Shown: positions 41,918 to 48,598 of the stretch, piece after piece
How positions within the stretch are numbered: position 1 is the stretch's first letter
How the letters are laid out: every line of letters begins with the position of its first letter
DNA from: Actinomycetes bacterium
GTDB taxonomy: Bacteria > Actinomycetota > Actinomycetes > Actinomycetales > Dermatophilaceae
Length of the DNA stretch: 48,598 nt
Reading direction: 5' to 3'
Assembly: GCA_029778715.1 (NCBI GenBank)
Contig: JAKOPT010000032.1
Span: forward strand, 1 to 48,598
The notes under the pieces: generated by a model
Seen by the model: the letters and a program-made list of their open reading frames with translations, nothing else
Told to the model about the DNA's origin: nothing
The model's database searches: none
Made by a program: the position numbers and the translations under genes

Positions 41918-43342
41918 ATGAAAAAGTCGACCAGGATCATCGTGGCGTCCGCGGGGGCGGTGGCGCTGCTTGTCGGCGTCGGAGGCACGGCATACGCAGC
42001 CCATTACCGCGATTTGGCGCTGCCCGGCAGTTCGGTCGCCGGGGTCTCCGTGGCGGGCAAGACCAAGGACGAGGTCGCCGCCAATGTGCGGGAGCGCGCG
42101 GGCAAGATCAAGGTCACCGTCACCACCCGGTCGGGTTCGCGCTCGGCCTCCTTGGCCGACATCGGGTATGCCGTGGACGTGCCTGCGACCGTCGCTGCCG
42201 TCTTCGACGCAAACTCCCGCTGGACCTCCTACCCCAAGGCGTTGGTGTCGTCGCGCTCGATCAAGGCGAAGGTGACGGTGGACCAGAAGGTTCTCGACAA
42301 GTTCGTCGCCGGGCTGGTCGCCAGTGACGGCAAGGCGGCCGTCAACGCCAAGGTCGCGTGGGGCGAGGGAGCCTCGTCGTTCACGGTCACGCCGGCGACG
42401 ACCGGTCTGACCGTCGATCCGGCGAGTCTGCAGCAGGTGGTCGCCAAGGGGGCCGAGACGCTGACGTCGCCGACGGCGACCGTCCGATTCATCGAAAGCC
42501 AGGCGGCGGTCTCGACGGCTGCCGCTCAGGGCCTTGCCGACAAGGCCAACGCCCTCGTCGCCCTGCCGGTGACCGTCAACGCGGGCTCCAAGACGTTCAC
42601 CGCCACTCCCGCCGACAAGGCTTCGTGGATCACCTTCCCCGTCTCCGCCGAGGGCAAGGCCGCCACGGCACCGTCGCTCGACAAGGCCAAGTTGACCGGG
42701 TGGGTGGACGCCCAGGCGGCCGCGGTCAAGGTGGACGTCCGCAACGGCGTGCGCAACGTCAGTTCGAGCGGTGCGGTGCTCAAGGTGACGACGTCGGCCC
42801 AGGACGGCAGCGAGGTCACGAACGCCGCAGCGATCTCGACCGCCCTGGCCAGCGCGTTGGGGAGCGCGAAGGCATACACCGGCACGTTCGACGTCAAGAC
42901 GACCCCGGCGACCTGGACCGAGCGCCGTGTGGCTGCTGGAGCCGAGAACCTCGCCTACCCCGCGACCGACGGCGAGAAGTGGGTCGACGTCAACCTCTCG
43001 GCGCACACGATGACCGCCTATGAGGGGGCCAGGGCCGTCATCGGCCCGGTCGCCATGGTCAACGGCGCCCCGGCCACCCCGACCGTGCAGGGCACGTTCC
43101 ACATCTACTCCAAGACCCCGCTGATGACGATGCGCGGTTCCAACGCCGACGGCACCAACTACGAAGCGCCCGACGTGCCATGGGTTTCCTTCTTCACTGG
43201 CGGTTACGCCTTGCACGGCGCCTACTGGCGGTCTTCGTTCGGGTATGCCGCCTCGCACGGTTGCGTGAACCTGCCGGTGAGCGTCGCCAAGCAGGTCTAC
43301 GACTGGGCGCCGGTCGGCACCCCGGTGGTCACTCACGGCTGA
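41918..43342 (+). CDS. L,D-transpeptidase with VanW-like N-terminal repeats
   Basis: 474 residues from the ATG at 41918. It has a signal anchor (KKSTRIIVASAGAVALLVGVGGTAYA), repeated peptidoglycan-binding/VanW-type domains (two of about 110 residues each, with VAGVSVAGKTKDEV and later KAKVTVDQKVLD-type segments), and a C-terminal YkuD catalytic domain with HGAYWR and SHGCVNL, in which the Cys is the nucleophile. It crosslinks peptidoglycan 3-3 bonds or attaches proteins, outside the membrane. The lysine-rich coding (AK-repeat) is typical of exported proteins. It stands alone, 148 bases after DUF5063. Confidence 0.93.
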   Translation: MKKSTRIIVASAGAVALLVGVGGTAYAAHYRDLALPGSSVAGVSVAGKTKDEVAANVRERAGKIKVTVTTRSGSRSASLADIGYAVDVPATVAAVFDANSRWTSYPKALVSSRSIKAKVTVDQKVLDKFVAGLVASDGKAAVNAKVAWGEGASSFTVTPATTGLTVDPASLQQVVAKGAETLTSPTATVRFIESQAAVSTAAAQGLADKANALVALPVTVNAGSKTFTATPADKASWITFPVSAEGKAATAPSLDKAKLTGWVDAQAAAVKVDVRNGVRNVSSSGAVLKVTTSAQDGSEVTNAAAISTALASALGSAKAYTGTFDVKTTPATWTERRVAAGAENLAYPATDGEKWVDVNLSAHTMTAYEGARAVIGPVAMVNGAPATPTVQGTFHIYSKTPLMTMRGSNADGTNYEAPDVPWVSFFTGGYALHGAYWRSSFGYAASHGCVNLPVSVAKQVYDWAPVGTPVVTHG

Positions 43343-43434
43343 CGCGAGCGGGTTCGCGGGCCGCCCAGCGGAACTTTGTAGAATGACCCGATGCGCCCGC
43401 GGGCGCCCCCACCCTTGACCAGGAGTCTTCACCC

Positions 43435-44703
43435 GTGCCCATCGTCGTCCAGAAGTACGGCGGGTCCTCCCTCGCCGACGCCGAAAGCATCAAGCGGGTC
43501 GCCCGCCGGATCACCGAGACCAAGCGGGCCGGCAACGACGTGTGTGTCGTCGTCTCCGCGATGGGCGACACGACCGACGAACTCCTCGACCTCGCCGAAC
43601 AGGTGAGCCCGCTGCCGCCGCCGCGCGAACTCGACATGCTCATGACCGCGGGCGAGCGGATTTCGATGGCCCTGGTGGCGATGGCGATCCACGACCTGGG
43701 GTTCACGGCCCGCTCGTTCACCGGCAGCCAGGCCGGCGTCATCACCGACGAGGCGCACGGCAAGGCCAAGATCATCGACGTCACCCCGGGCCGGATCACC
43801 TCGGCCCTCGCCGACGGGCACGTCGTCATCGTCGCCGGGTTCCAGGGGGTCAGCCAGAGCACCAAGGAGATCACGACGCTGGGTCGTGGCGGCTCGGACA
43901 CGACGGCCGTCGCGCTCGCGGCGGCCCTGCACGCCGACGTCTGCGAGATCTACTCCGACGTCGACGGGGTGTTCACCGCCGACCCGCGCATCTGCCCGGC
44001 CGCCAGCAAACTCGACCGGATCAGTGGCGAGGAAATGCTCGAACTCGCCGCCGCCGGGTCCAAGATCCTCCACTTGCGGTGCGTCGAATATGCCCGCCGC
44101 TACCACCTGCCCATCCACGTACGCTCGACCTTCACCGACAAGGCGGGCACGATCGTCGCGGACCCCCGAGAAGGAGAAACCGTGGAAGCCCCCCTCATCG
44201 CCGGTGTCGCGCACGACAACGGCGACGCCAAGGTCACCGTCGTCGGGGTGCCCGACCGAGCCGGGATGGCCGCGGTCATCTTCGAGGCGGTCGCCCGCGC
44301 GGGTCTCAACATCGACATGATCGTCCAGAACGTCTCGGCCGTGGAGACCGGGCTCACCGACATCTCCTTCACGCTGCCCAAGGCCGACGGCAAGACGGCC
44401 CTGCAGGCGTTGGAGGCGATCCGCGGCGAGGTTGCGTTCCACTCGCTCCAGTACGACGACCAGGTCGGCAAACTCTCTCTCGTCGGGGCCGGGATGCGCA
44501 CCAACACCGGGGTGTCGGCGACCTTCTTCAAGGCGCTCGCCGACGCCGGCATCAACGTCGAGATGATCTCGACCTCCGAGATCCGGATCTCCGTGGTCAC
44601 CCGGGAGGAGCGGCTCGCCGAGGCCGTCAAGGCGGTCCACACCGCGTTCGGGCTCGACTCGAGCAACGGTGAAGCCGTCGTGTATGCCGGGACGGGCCGT
44701 TGA
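43435..44703 (+). CDS. lysC: Aspartokinase
   Basis: 422 residues from a GTG with AGGAG upstream. The kinase domain begins [21 protein letters not shown] and includes [19 protein letters not shown]. The two C-terminal ACT domains (about 265-415, [20 protein letters not shown] and [19 protein letters not shown]) bind lysine and threonine for feedback control. It phosphorylates aspartate, the first step to lysine, threonine, methionine and diaminopimelate. An internal start at 44182 probably gives a regulatory beta subunit. Its stop overlaps the TTG of the asd-like gene. Confidence 0.97.
   Translation: MPIVVQKYGGSSLADAESIKRVARRITETKRAGNDVCVVVSAMGDTTDELLDLAEQVSPLPPPRELDMLMTAGERISMALVAMAIHDLGFTARSFTGSQAGVITDEAHGKAKIIDVTPGRITSALADGHVVIVAGFQGVSQSTKEITTLGRGGSDTTAVALAAALHADVCEIYSDVDGVFTADPRICPAASKLDRISGEEMLELAAAGSKILHLRCVEYARRYHLPIHVRSTFTDKAGTIVADPREGETVEAPLIAGVAHDNGDAKVTVVGVPDRAGMAAVIFEAVARAGLNIDMIVQNVSAVETGLTDISFTLPKADGKTALQALEAIRGEVAFHSLQYDDQVGKLSLVGAGMRTNTGVSATFFKALADAGINVEMISTSEIRISVVTREERLAEAVKAVHTAFGLDSSNGEAVVYAGTGR
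44182..44703 (+). CDS. lysC: Predicted aspartokinase beta subunit (internal start)
   Basis: Inside lysC a GTG at 44182 has AAGGAGA four to five bases upstream and stays in frame to the lysC stop. The product is about 173 residues, just the ACT regulatory part ([20 protein letters not shown]...). In Corynebacterium and Bacillus lysC such an internal start gives the beta subunit of an alpha2-beta2 enzyme. The sequence shows the site; translation from it is inferred. Confidence 0.7.
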   Translation: MEAPLIAGVAHDNGDAKVTVVGVPDRAGMAAVIFEAVARAGLNIDMIVQNVSAVETGLTDISFTLPKADGKTALQALEAIRGEVAFHSLQYDDQVGKLSLVGAGMRTNTGVSATFFKALADAGINVEMISTSEIRISVVTREERLAEAVKAVHTAFGLDSSNGEAVVYAGTGR

Positions 44704-45767
44704 GCCCTGCGGGCCAAGACCTCACCCTCGCGGTCGTGGGTGCGACGGGCGCGGTGGGTCGGGTGCTCGCACGGGTGTTGCCCACCCGTGGGGTGGTGTG
44801 GGAACGGATCCGGCTCGCGGCGGCACCCGAGGACGTCGGGCGCACCATCTCGATCGGGGGCCGGGCCGCCGTCGTCGAGGAGTTGACCGAGGAGTTTTTC
44901 GAGGGTGTCGACGTCGCGGTCTTCGATATCCCGACCCCCTTGTCGCGCCGGTGGGTGGAGTATGCCGCGAGCCGCGGTGTCGTGGTCATCGACAACTCCC
45001 CGGTGTTCCGCCTCGACACCGACGTGCCCCTCGTGGCGGCCGAGGTCAATCCGTTGCGAGTCAAGGACCGGCCCCGCGGCATCATCGCCAACCCGGGGGC
45101 GATCACGCTGACCATGGTCGACTGTTTGGCGACTCTGCATGCCGGGTGGGAACTCGAGATGCTCGTCGTGACGACCCTGCAGGCCGCCTCGGGCCTGGGT
45201 CGGCGGGGGATGGCGCGTCTTTACGACGAGATCGAGGTCGTCGCCGGGCACCGCGAGCTGGGGCAGCGACCCGGGGATGTGCGCCGGCTCATCGAGCATG
45301 AACTGGGGGAGAGCGTTTTTCCCGGGCCGTTGGCGCTCAACGTGCTGCCCATGGTAGGTGACTTGGCCCAAGACGGCGCGACGAGCGAGGAGGCCAAAAT
45401 TCGCGACGAACTCCGCCGCATCCTCGGCCTGCCCCACCTGCCCGTCGCGGCGACCTGCGTTCGGGTGCCCGTGGTGTCCAGCCACTGCGTGAGCGTCCAT
45501 GCCCGCTTCGGGCGCCGCATCGAGGTGAAGCAGGCCCGCCAGGCTCTGATCGAATCCCCGGCGGTCGTCGTTCTCGACGACCCCGAGCACGCCGAGTTCC
45601 CCACCCCGACCGACGTCGTCGGCTCCGACCCGCGCTTCGCCGGCCGCATCCGGCAGGCGCCCGATATGCCGCGCACCCTCGACTTCTTCCTCAGCGGCGA
45701 CGACCTGCGCAAGGGCGCCGCGCTCAACATGATTCAGATCGCCGAGTTGGTCCGCGCCGACCTCTAG
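44700..45767 (+). CDS. Aspartate-semialdehyde dehydrogenase paralogue lacking the catalytic Cys
   Basis: 355 residues from a TTG overlapping lysC. The Rossmann start [33 protein letters not shown], Gln161 (TLQAASGLG) and His262 ([12 protein letters not shown]) are those of ASADH. But the active-site NPNCTT pattern is here N131-P-G-A-I-T136, so the nucleophilic Cys is Ala134, and the SARSxG NADP-phosphate loop is replaced by AAAPEDVG. The nearest Cys, Cys142, is eight residues on. It is therefore unlikely to be a normal ASADH, although it occupies the canonical gene position after lysC. It may be a regulatory subunit or have another reaction; a functional asd should lie elsewhere (inference). 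Confidence 0.85.
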   Translation: MSPAGQDLTLAVVGATGAVGRVLARVLPTRGVVWERIRLAAAPEDVGRTISIGGRAAVVEELTEEFFEGVDVAVFDIPTPLSRRWVEYAASRGVVVIDNSPVFRLDTDVPLVAAEVNPLRVKDRPRGIIANPGAITLTMVDCLATLHAGWELEMLVVTTLQAASGLGRRGMARLYDEIEVVAGHRELGQRPGDVRRLIEHELGESVFPGPLALNVLPMVGDLAQDGATSEEAKIRDELRRILGLPHLPVAATCVRVPVVSSHCVSVHARFGRRIEVKQARQALIESPAVVVLDDPEHAEFPTPTDVVGSDPRFAGRIRQAPDMPRTLDFFLSGDDLRKGAALNMIQIAELVRADL

Positions 45768-45811
45768 GCGCAAACACCGAACCGCGGGCGACGGCATACC
45801 GGCCGGGTCGA

Positions 45812-45817
45812 TAGGCT
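45812..45817 (+). promoter_or_regulatory. Leaderless -10 element of pfp
   Basis: TAGGCT is followed by exactly six bases and the ATG at 45824. An octamer copy (45793) lies about 12 bases further upstream. Confidence 0.5.
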
Positions 45818-45823
45818 GGCGAC

Positions 45824-47023
45824 ATGACCGTGAAGACCGTTGCCATGCTCACCGCTGGGGGTCTGGCCCCCTGCTTGTCGTCGGCCGTTGGTGGCCTCAT
45901 CGAGCGCTACACCGAGGTCGCCCCGGATGTGCGGATCATCGCCTATCTCGACGGGTATGCCGGGTTGCTCACCGGCCGCTCGATCGAGGTCACCCCGCAG
46001 GTGCGGGCCAAGGCGCACCTGCTCCACCTGCGCGGCGGCAGCCCGATCGGCAACTCCCGCGTCAAACTGACCAACGTCAAGGACGCCGTCAAGCGCGGCC
46101 TGGTCCAAGAAGGCCAGGACCCGCTCCAGGTCGCCGCCGAGCAACTCACCAAGGACGGCGTTGACGTCCTGCACACCATCGGCGGTGACGACACCAACAC
46201 CACGGCTGCCGACCTCGCGGCATACCTCCACAACAACGGCTACGAACTGACCGTCGTCGGCCTGCCCAAGACGATCGACAACGACGTCGTGCCGATCCGG
46301 CAGTCCCTCGGCGCCTGGACCGCCGCCGAGCAGGGCAGCCGGTACGCCCAGAACATCATCGCCGAGCACTCCTCCAACCCGCGGATGCTCATCGTCCACG
46401 AGGTCATGGGCCGCAACTGCGGCTGGCTCACCGCCGAAACCGCGCGCCGCTACCACACCTGGGTGGGGCAACAGGAGTTCGTCGAGGGCTTCGGCAACGA
46501 CCCGCGCTGCTGGGATGTGCACGCGGTGTTCGTGCCCGAGGACCACATCGACCTGCACGCCGAGGCCGACCGGCTCAAGGCGCTCATGGACGAGATCGGG
46601 TGCGTCAACATCTTCCTCTCCGAGGGGGCCGGCGTCGCCGAGATCGTCGAGGAGATGAAGGCCGCCGGGCAGGAGGTGCCGATCGACCCGTTCGGGCACG
46701 TCCAGTTGGACAAGGTCAACCCGGGCGCGTGGTTCGCCAAGCAGTTCGCCGAGTTGCTCGGCGCCGAGAAGACGATGGTCCAGAAGTCGGGCTACTTCTC
46801 CCGCTCGGCCCCGGCCAACGCCGAGGACCTTGCCCTCATCAAGGCCTGCACTCACCTGGCCGTCGACTCCGCGCTGGCCGGGGTGTCCGGTGTCGTCGGG
46901 CAGGACGAAGAGGCCGGTGACGAGTTGCGCGCCATCGAGTTCCCGCGGATCAAGGGACACAAGAAGTTCGACATCAGCGTCGACTGGTTCGTCGCGCTGA
47001 AGGGCGAGCTCGGCCAGGGCTGA
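45824..47023 (+). CDS. pfp: Pyrophosphate-dependent 6-phosphofructokinase
   Basis: 399 residues. PFKA-family fold: MLTAGGLAPCLSS at the start, IGGDDTNTTAADLAAYL (the GGDD form marks PPi use rather than the GGDGS of ATP enzymes), and PKTIDNDVVPIRQSLG with the catalytic Asp. MGRNCGWLTAETA and the hexose site FLSEGAGVAEI follow. It interconverts fructose 6-phosphate and fructose 1,6-bisphosphate with PPi/Pi, reversibly, in glycolysis and gluconeogenesis. It stands alone in a leaderless configuration and is followed by two hairpins. Confidence 0.95.
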   Translation: MTVKTVAMLTAGGLAPCLSSAVGGLIERYTEVAPDVRIIAYLDGYAGLLTGRSIEVTPQVRAKAHLLHLRGGSPIGNSRVKLTNVKDAVKRGLVQEGQDPLQVAAEQLTKDGVDVLHTIGGDDTNTTAADLAAYLHNNGYELTVVGLPKTIDNDVVPIRQSLGAWTAAEQGSRYAQNIIAEHSSNPRMLIVHEVMGRNCGWLTAETARRYHTWVGQQEFVEGFGNDPRCWDVHAVFVPEDHIDLHAEADRLKALMDEIGCVNIFLSEGAGVAEIVEEMKAAGQEVPIDPFGHVQLDKVNPGAWFAKQFAELLGAEKTMVQKSGYFSRSAPANAEDLALIKACTHLAVDSALAGVSGVVGQDEEAGDELRAIEFPRIKGHKKFDISVDWFVALKGELGQG

Positions 47024-47041
47024 CCGCCGCCGACGGACGGG

Positions 47042-47061
47042 CTGGGTCCGGCAGGGCCCAG
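47042..47061 (+). terminator. Short hairpin after pfp
   Basis: CTGGGTCC (47042-47049) pairs with GGGCCCAG (47054-47061), one wobble, loop GGCA. Confidence 0.55.
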
Positions 47062-47070
47062 GACGTGTAG

Positions 47071-47148
47071 TTCCGGTGGGAAACGGGCACTTCGCACCCC
47101 GACATTTGGGGTGCGAAGTGCCCGTTGGGCGGTTCAGGCGGGAAAGGG
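47071..47148. repeat. Dispersed 78-bp intergenic repeat, copy B, with 19-bp perfect hairpin
   Basis: It holds a perfect inverted repeat with 19-bp arms (47082-47100 and 47108-47126) around GACATTT. The whole segment aligns gaplessly to 11554-11631 in reverse orientation at 60 of 78 positions. It sits downstream of pfp and could also terminate its transcript. Confidence 0.75.
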
Positions 47149-47231
47149 GAGACACCGGGGGAGGGGCGCAGCTCGGCCTGCGACGGCGTGGCCGATGTGC
47201 TCTCGTGGCGCGTCTGGGTGACACTGGAACA

Positions 47232-48598
47232 GTGACGCAGCCGCCCACTGATCCGCCCCGGCCTCCCCGGCGCCCTCTGCTGCGGTTGCCCGCGGATCGT
47301 CGGGCCGAGCAGACTCCACCCGGTGACGGCCGCTCTGGGGAGCCCGGCAACCGCACTCCTGAGCAAGCCAGCGACGACCACGCTGCACCGGCGCGTCCCC
47401 CGAGACGCCCCCCGACCGGACGGCGCCAGGGCACTCGCGCCCAGGGGCGCGACCGTGGATCGGAGCAGGTCCGCACGGTGACGTCCGCGGCATACCGGCG
47501 CCGGCGCATCGTGGTCGGCACCTTGGCCGGGATCGTCGCCGTGGTCCTGGTCATTGCGGGGTATGCCGTGTGGCAGGTCGCCCGGCTCGGGTTCGGCATC
47601 CAGCGCTCCAATGTCCTCGACGGGCAGCCACCCACGGACGGCAAGGAACTCAACATCCTGCTCATGGGGCTCGACAGCCGTCTCGACATCAATGGCCAAC
47701 CCCTCTCCCAGGACCTCTACGACGCGCTGCACTCGGGTGATGCCAGCGATGGTGGGCTCAACTCCAACGTCTTGATGTTCCTGCACGTCCCGGCCGACGG
47801 GTCCCGTGCCGTCGCCTTCTCCATCCCCCGCGATGACTATGCCGATCTCGACGGCTGCCCCGACAAGGTGTGCAAGGGCAAGATCAAGACGGCCTACGGG
47901 TTGGCGTTCGACCAGGCAAGTCGGCGGCTGGCCCAGCAGGGGGTGAAGGACTACTACCAGCAGGCGCGCGACGCCGGCCGGAAGGCACAGATCAAGACGG
48001 TCGAGAAGTTCCTCGGCGTGACGATCAACCACTTCGTCGAGGTGACCATGGTGGCCTTCTTCGAGATCGCCAAGGTGGTTCAACCGGTCACGGTGTGCGT
48101 CAAGGAGGACACCGTCGATAGTTTCAGCGGTGCCGACTTCAAGGCCGGTCAGCAGCAGATTAGCGCCGAGCAGGCGGTGGCGTTCGTGCGGCAGCGGCGG
48201 GACACGAGGAACTCCAGACTGCAGTTCACCGACCTCGACCGGTCGCGGCGCCAGCAGGCGTTCATTGTCTCCCTCCTCACCCAGTTGAAGACGTCGTCAA
48301 CCTTGACCAACCCGAGCAAGGTCAACGGCATCATCGACGTTGCCAAACGCAACACGGCGATCGACGACGGCCTCGATCCGCTCTCCCTCGTGCGCACCGC
48401 CCAAGCCGTCCAGGGCGGCAACCTCAGTTTCTACACGCTGCCGGTCAAGGAGTTCCAGAACATCGGTGGACAGGACGTCAATATCGTCGACCTGCCGGCC
48501 ATCCAGGCGATGGTCAAGGAGATCATGAACCCCTCCCCGGCGTCGCCGAGCCCCTCGCCGTCGGACTCCTCTTCCGCGACTCTCGACGGCCACGGGTA
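47232..48598 (+). CDS. LytR-CpsA-Psr family protein, C-terminus outside window
   Basis: The frame runs open to the window end from a GTG at 47232, giving 455 or more residues. A long Arg/Pro-rich cytoplasmic region (1-90) is followed by a membrane helix (about 95-120, RIVVGTLAGIVAVVLVIAGYAVW) and an LCP domain with LNILLMGLDSR, NVLMFLHVP and VAFSIPRDDYADL, the conserved polyprenyl-phosphate and metal contacts. A Ser/Pro-rich tail begins near the edge. It probably attaches glycopolymers to the wall. A GACACT hexamer stands six bases before the GTG. Confidence 0.9.
   Translation, partial: MTQPPTDPPRPPRRPLLRLPADRRAEQTPPGDGRSGEPGNRTPEQASDDHAAPARPPRRPPTGRRQGTRAQGRDRGSEQVRTVTSAAYRRRRIVVGTLAGIVAVVLVIAGYAVWQVARLGFGIQRSNVLDGQPPTDGKELNILLMGLDSRLDINGQPLSQDLYDALHSGDASDGGLNSNVLMFLHVPADGSRAVAFSIPRDDYADLDGCPDKVCKGKIKTAYGLAFDQASRRLAQQGVKDYYQQARDAGRKAQIKTVEKFLGVTINHFVEVTMVAFFEIAKVVQPVTVCVKEDTVDSFSGADFKAGQQQISAEQAVAFVRQRRDTRNSRLQFTDLDRSRRQQAFIVSLLTQLKTSSTLTNPSKVNGIIDVAKRNTAIDDGLDPLSLVRTAQAVQGGNLSFYTLPVKEFQNIGGQDVNIVDLPAIQAMVKEIMNPSPASPSPSPSDSSSATLDGHG

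Noticed and set aside
1523..47567. The octamer as a Chi or KOPS site
   Set aside because: Those words are strand-biased; here the two orientations are nearly equal (42 and 37).
45764..47692. A 642-residue minus-strand frame opposite pfp
   Set aside because: Shadow frame; pfp has full family motifs on the plus strand.

Overview
The window is about 70% GC chromosome of an actinobacterium (Actinomycetota). The order SRP RNA - dnaX - recR - DUF5063 gene - lysC - asd-like gene, the tRNA-Ser genes near tadA, leaderless-type promoters (a -10 hexamer six bases before the start codon) and the PPi-type phosphofructokinase suggest Micrococcales, perhaps the Intrasporangiaceae/Dermatophilaceae. That family-level placement is inference.

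Layout. 1-5.2 kb is an accessory block: the end of a WD40 protein with almost identical repeats, an HTH regulator, and a tight four-gene operon (small protein, membrane protein, candidate E2-like protein with a single Cys, JAB protease-E1 fusion) that looks like a bacterial ubiquitin-like conjugation or deconjugation system. 5.2-11.5 kb is metabolic: TetR regulator with oleate hydratase, a DUF6584-like gene, a FadE-type acyl-CoA dehydrogenase, thioredoxin and cold-shock protein. 11.7-16.2 kb is envelope and repair: class B PBP, LytR-CpsA-Psr protein, methylguanine methyltransferase. 16.35-17.9 kb is a lower-GC insert beside tRNA-Ser(GCT). 18-24 kb holds a two-component system with a divergent Gly/Gln-rich anchored protein, an amino-acid permease, a PH-domain protein and two very small genes. 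24-34.5 kb holds upp, tadA, tRNA-Ser(CGA), an Xre/MbcA-RES toxin-antitoxin pair, CHAD and LytR_C proteins, a HerA-like ATPase, an AEC transporter, a propionyl/acetyl-CoA synthetase, an M50-like protease and tRNA-Ser(GGA). 34.6-48.6 kb is mostly core: DUF3817, ffs, a DsbA-like protein, dnaX, plsC-like, an HMA protein, recR, DUF5063, an L,D-transpeptidase, lysC, a degenerate asd paralogue, pfp, and a second LCP protein cut by the window end.

The most unusual genome-scale signal is the octamer GTATGCCG/CGGCATAC. I found 79 copies of its heptamer core GTATGCC, about one per 615 bp on both strands equally, where base composition predicts about five. It sits inside genes through in-frame Tyr-Ala, Ala-Tyr, Gly-Ile-Pro and Gly-Met-Pro codons, and between genes in -10 elements and hairpin loops. 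The other main leads are the JAB-E1 operon, an Asd-like protein without its catalytic Cys in the normal asd position, and a 78-bp dispersed intergenic repeat.
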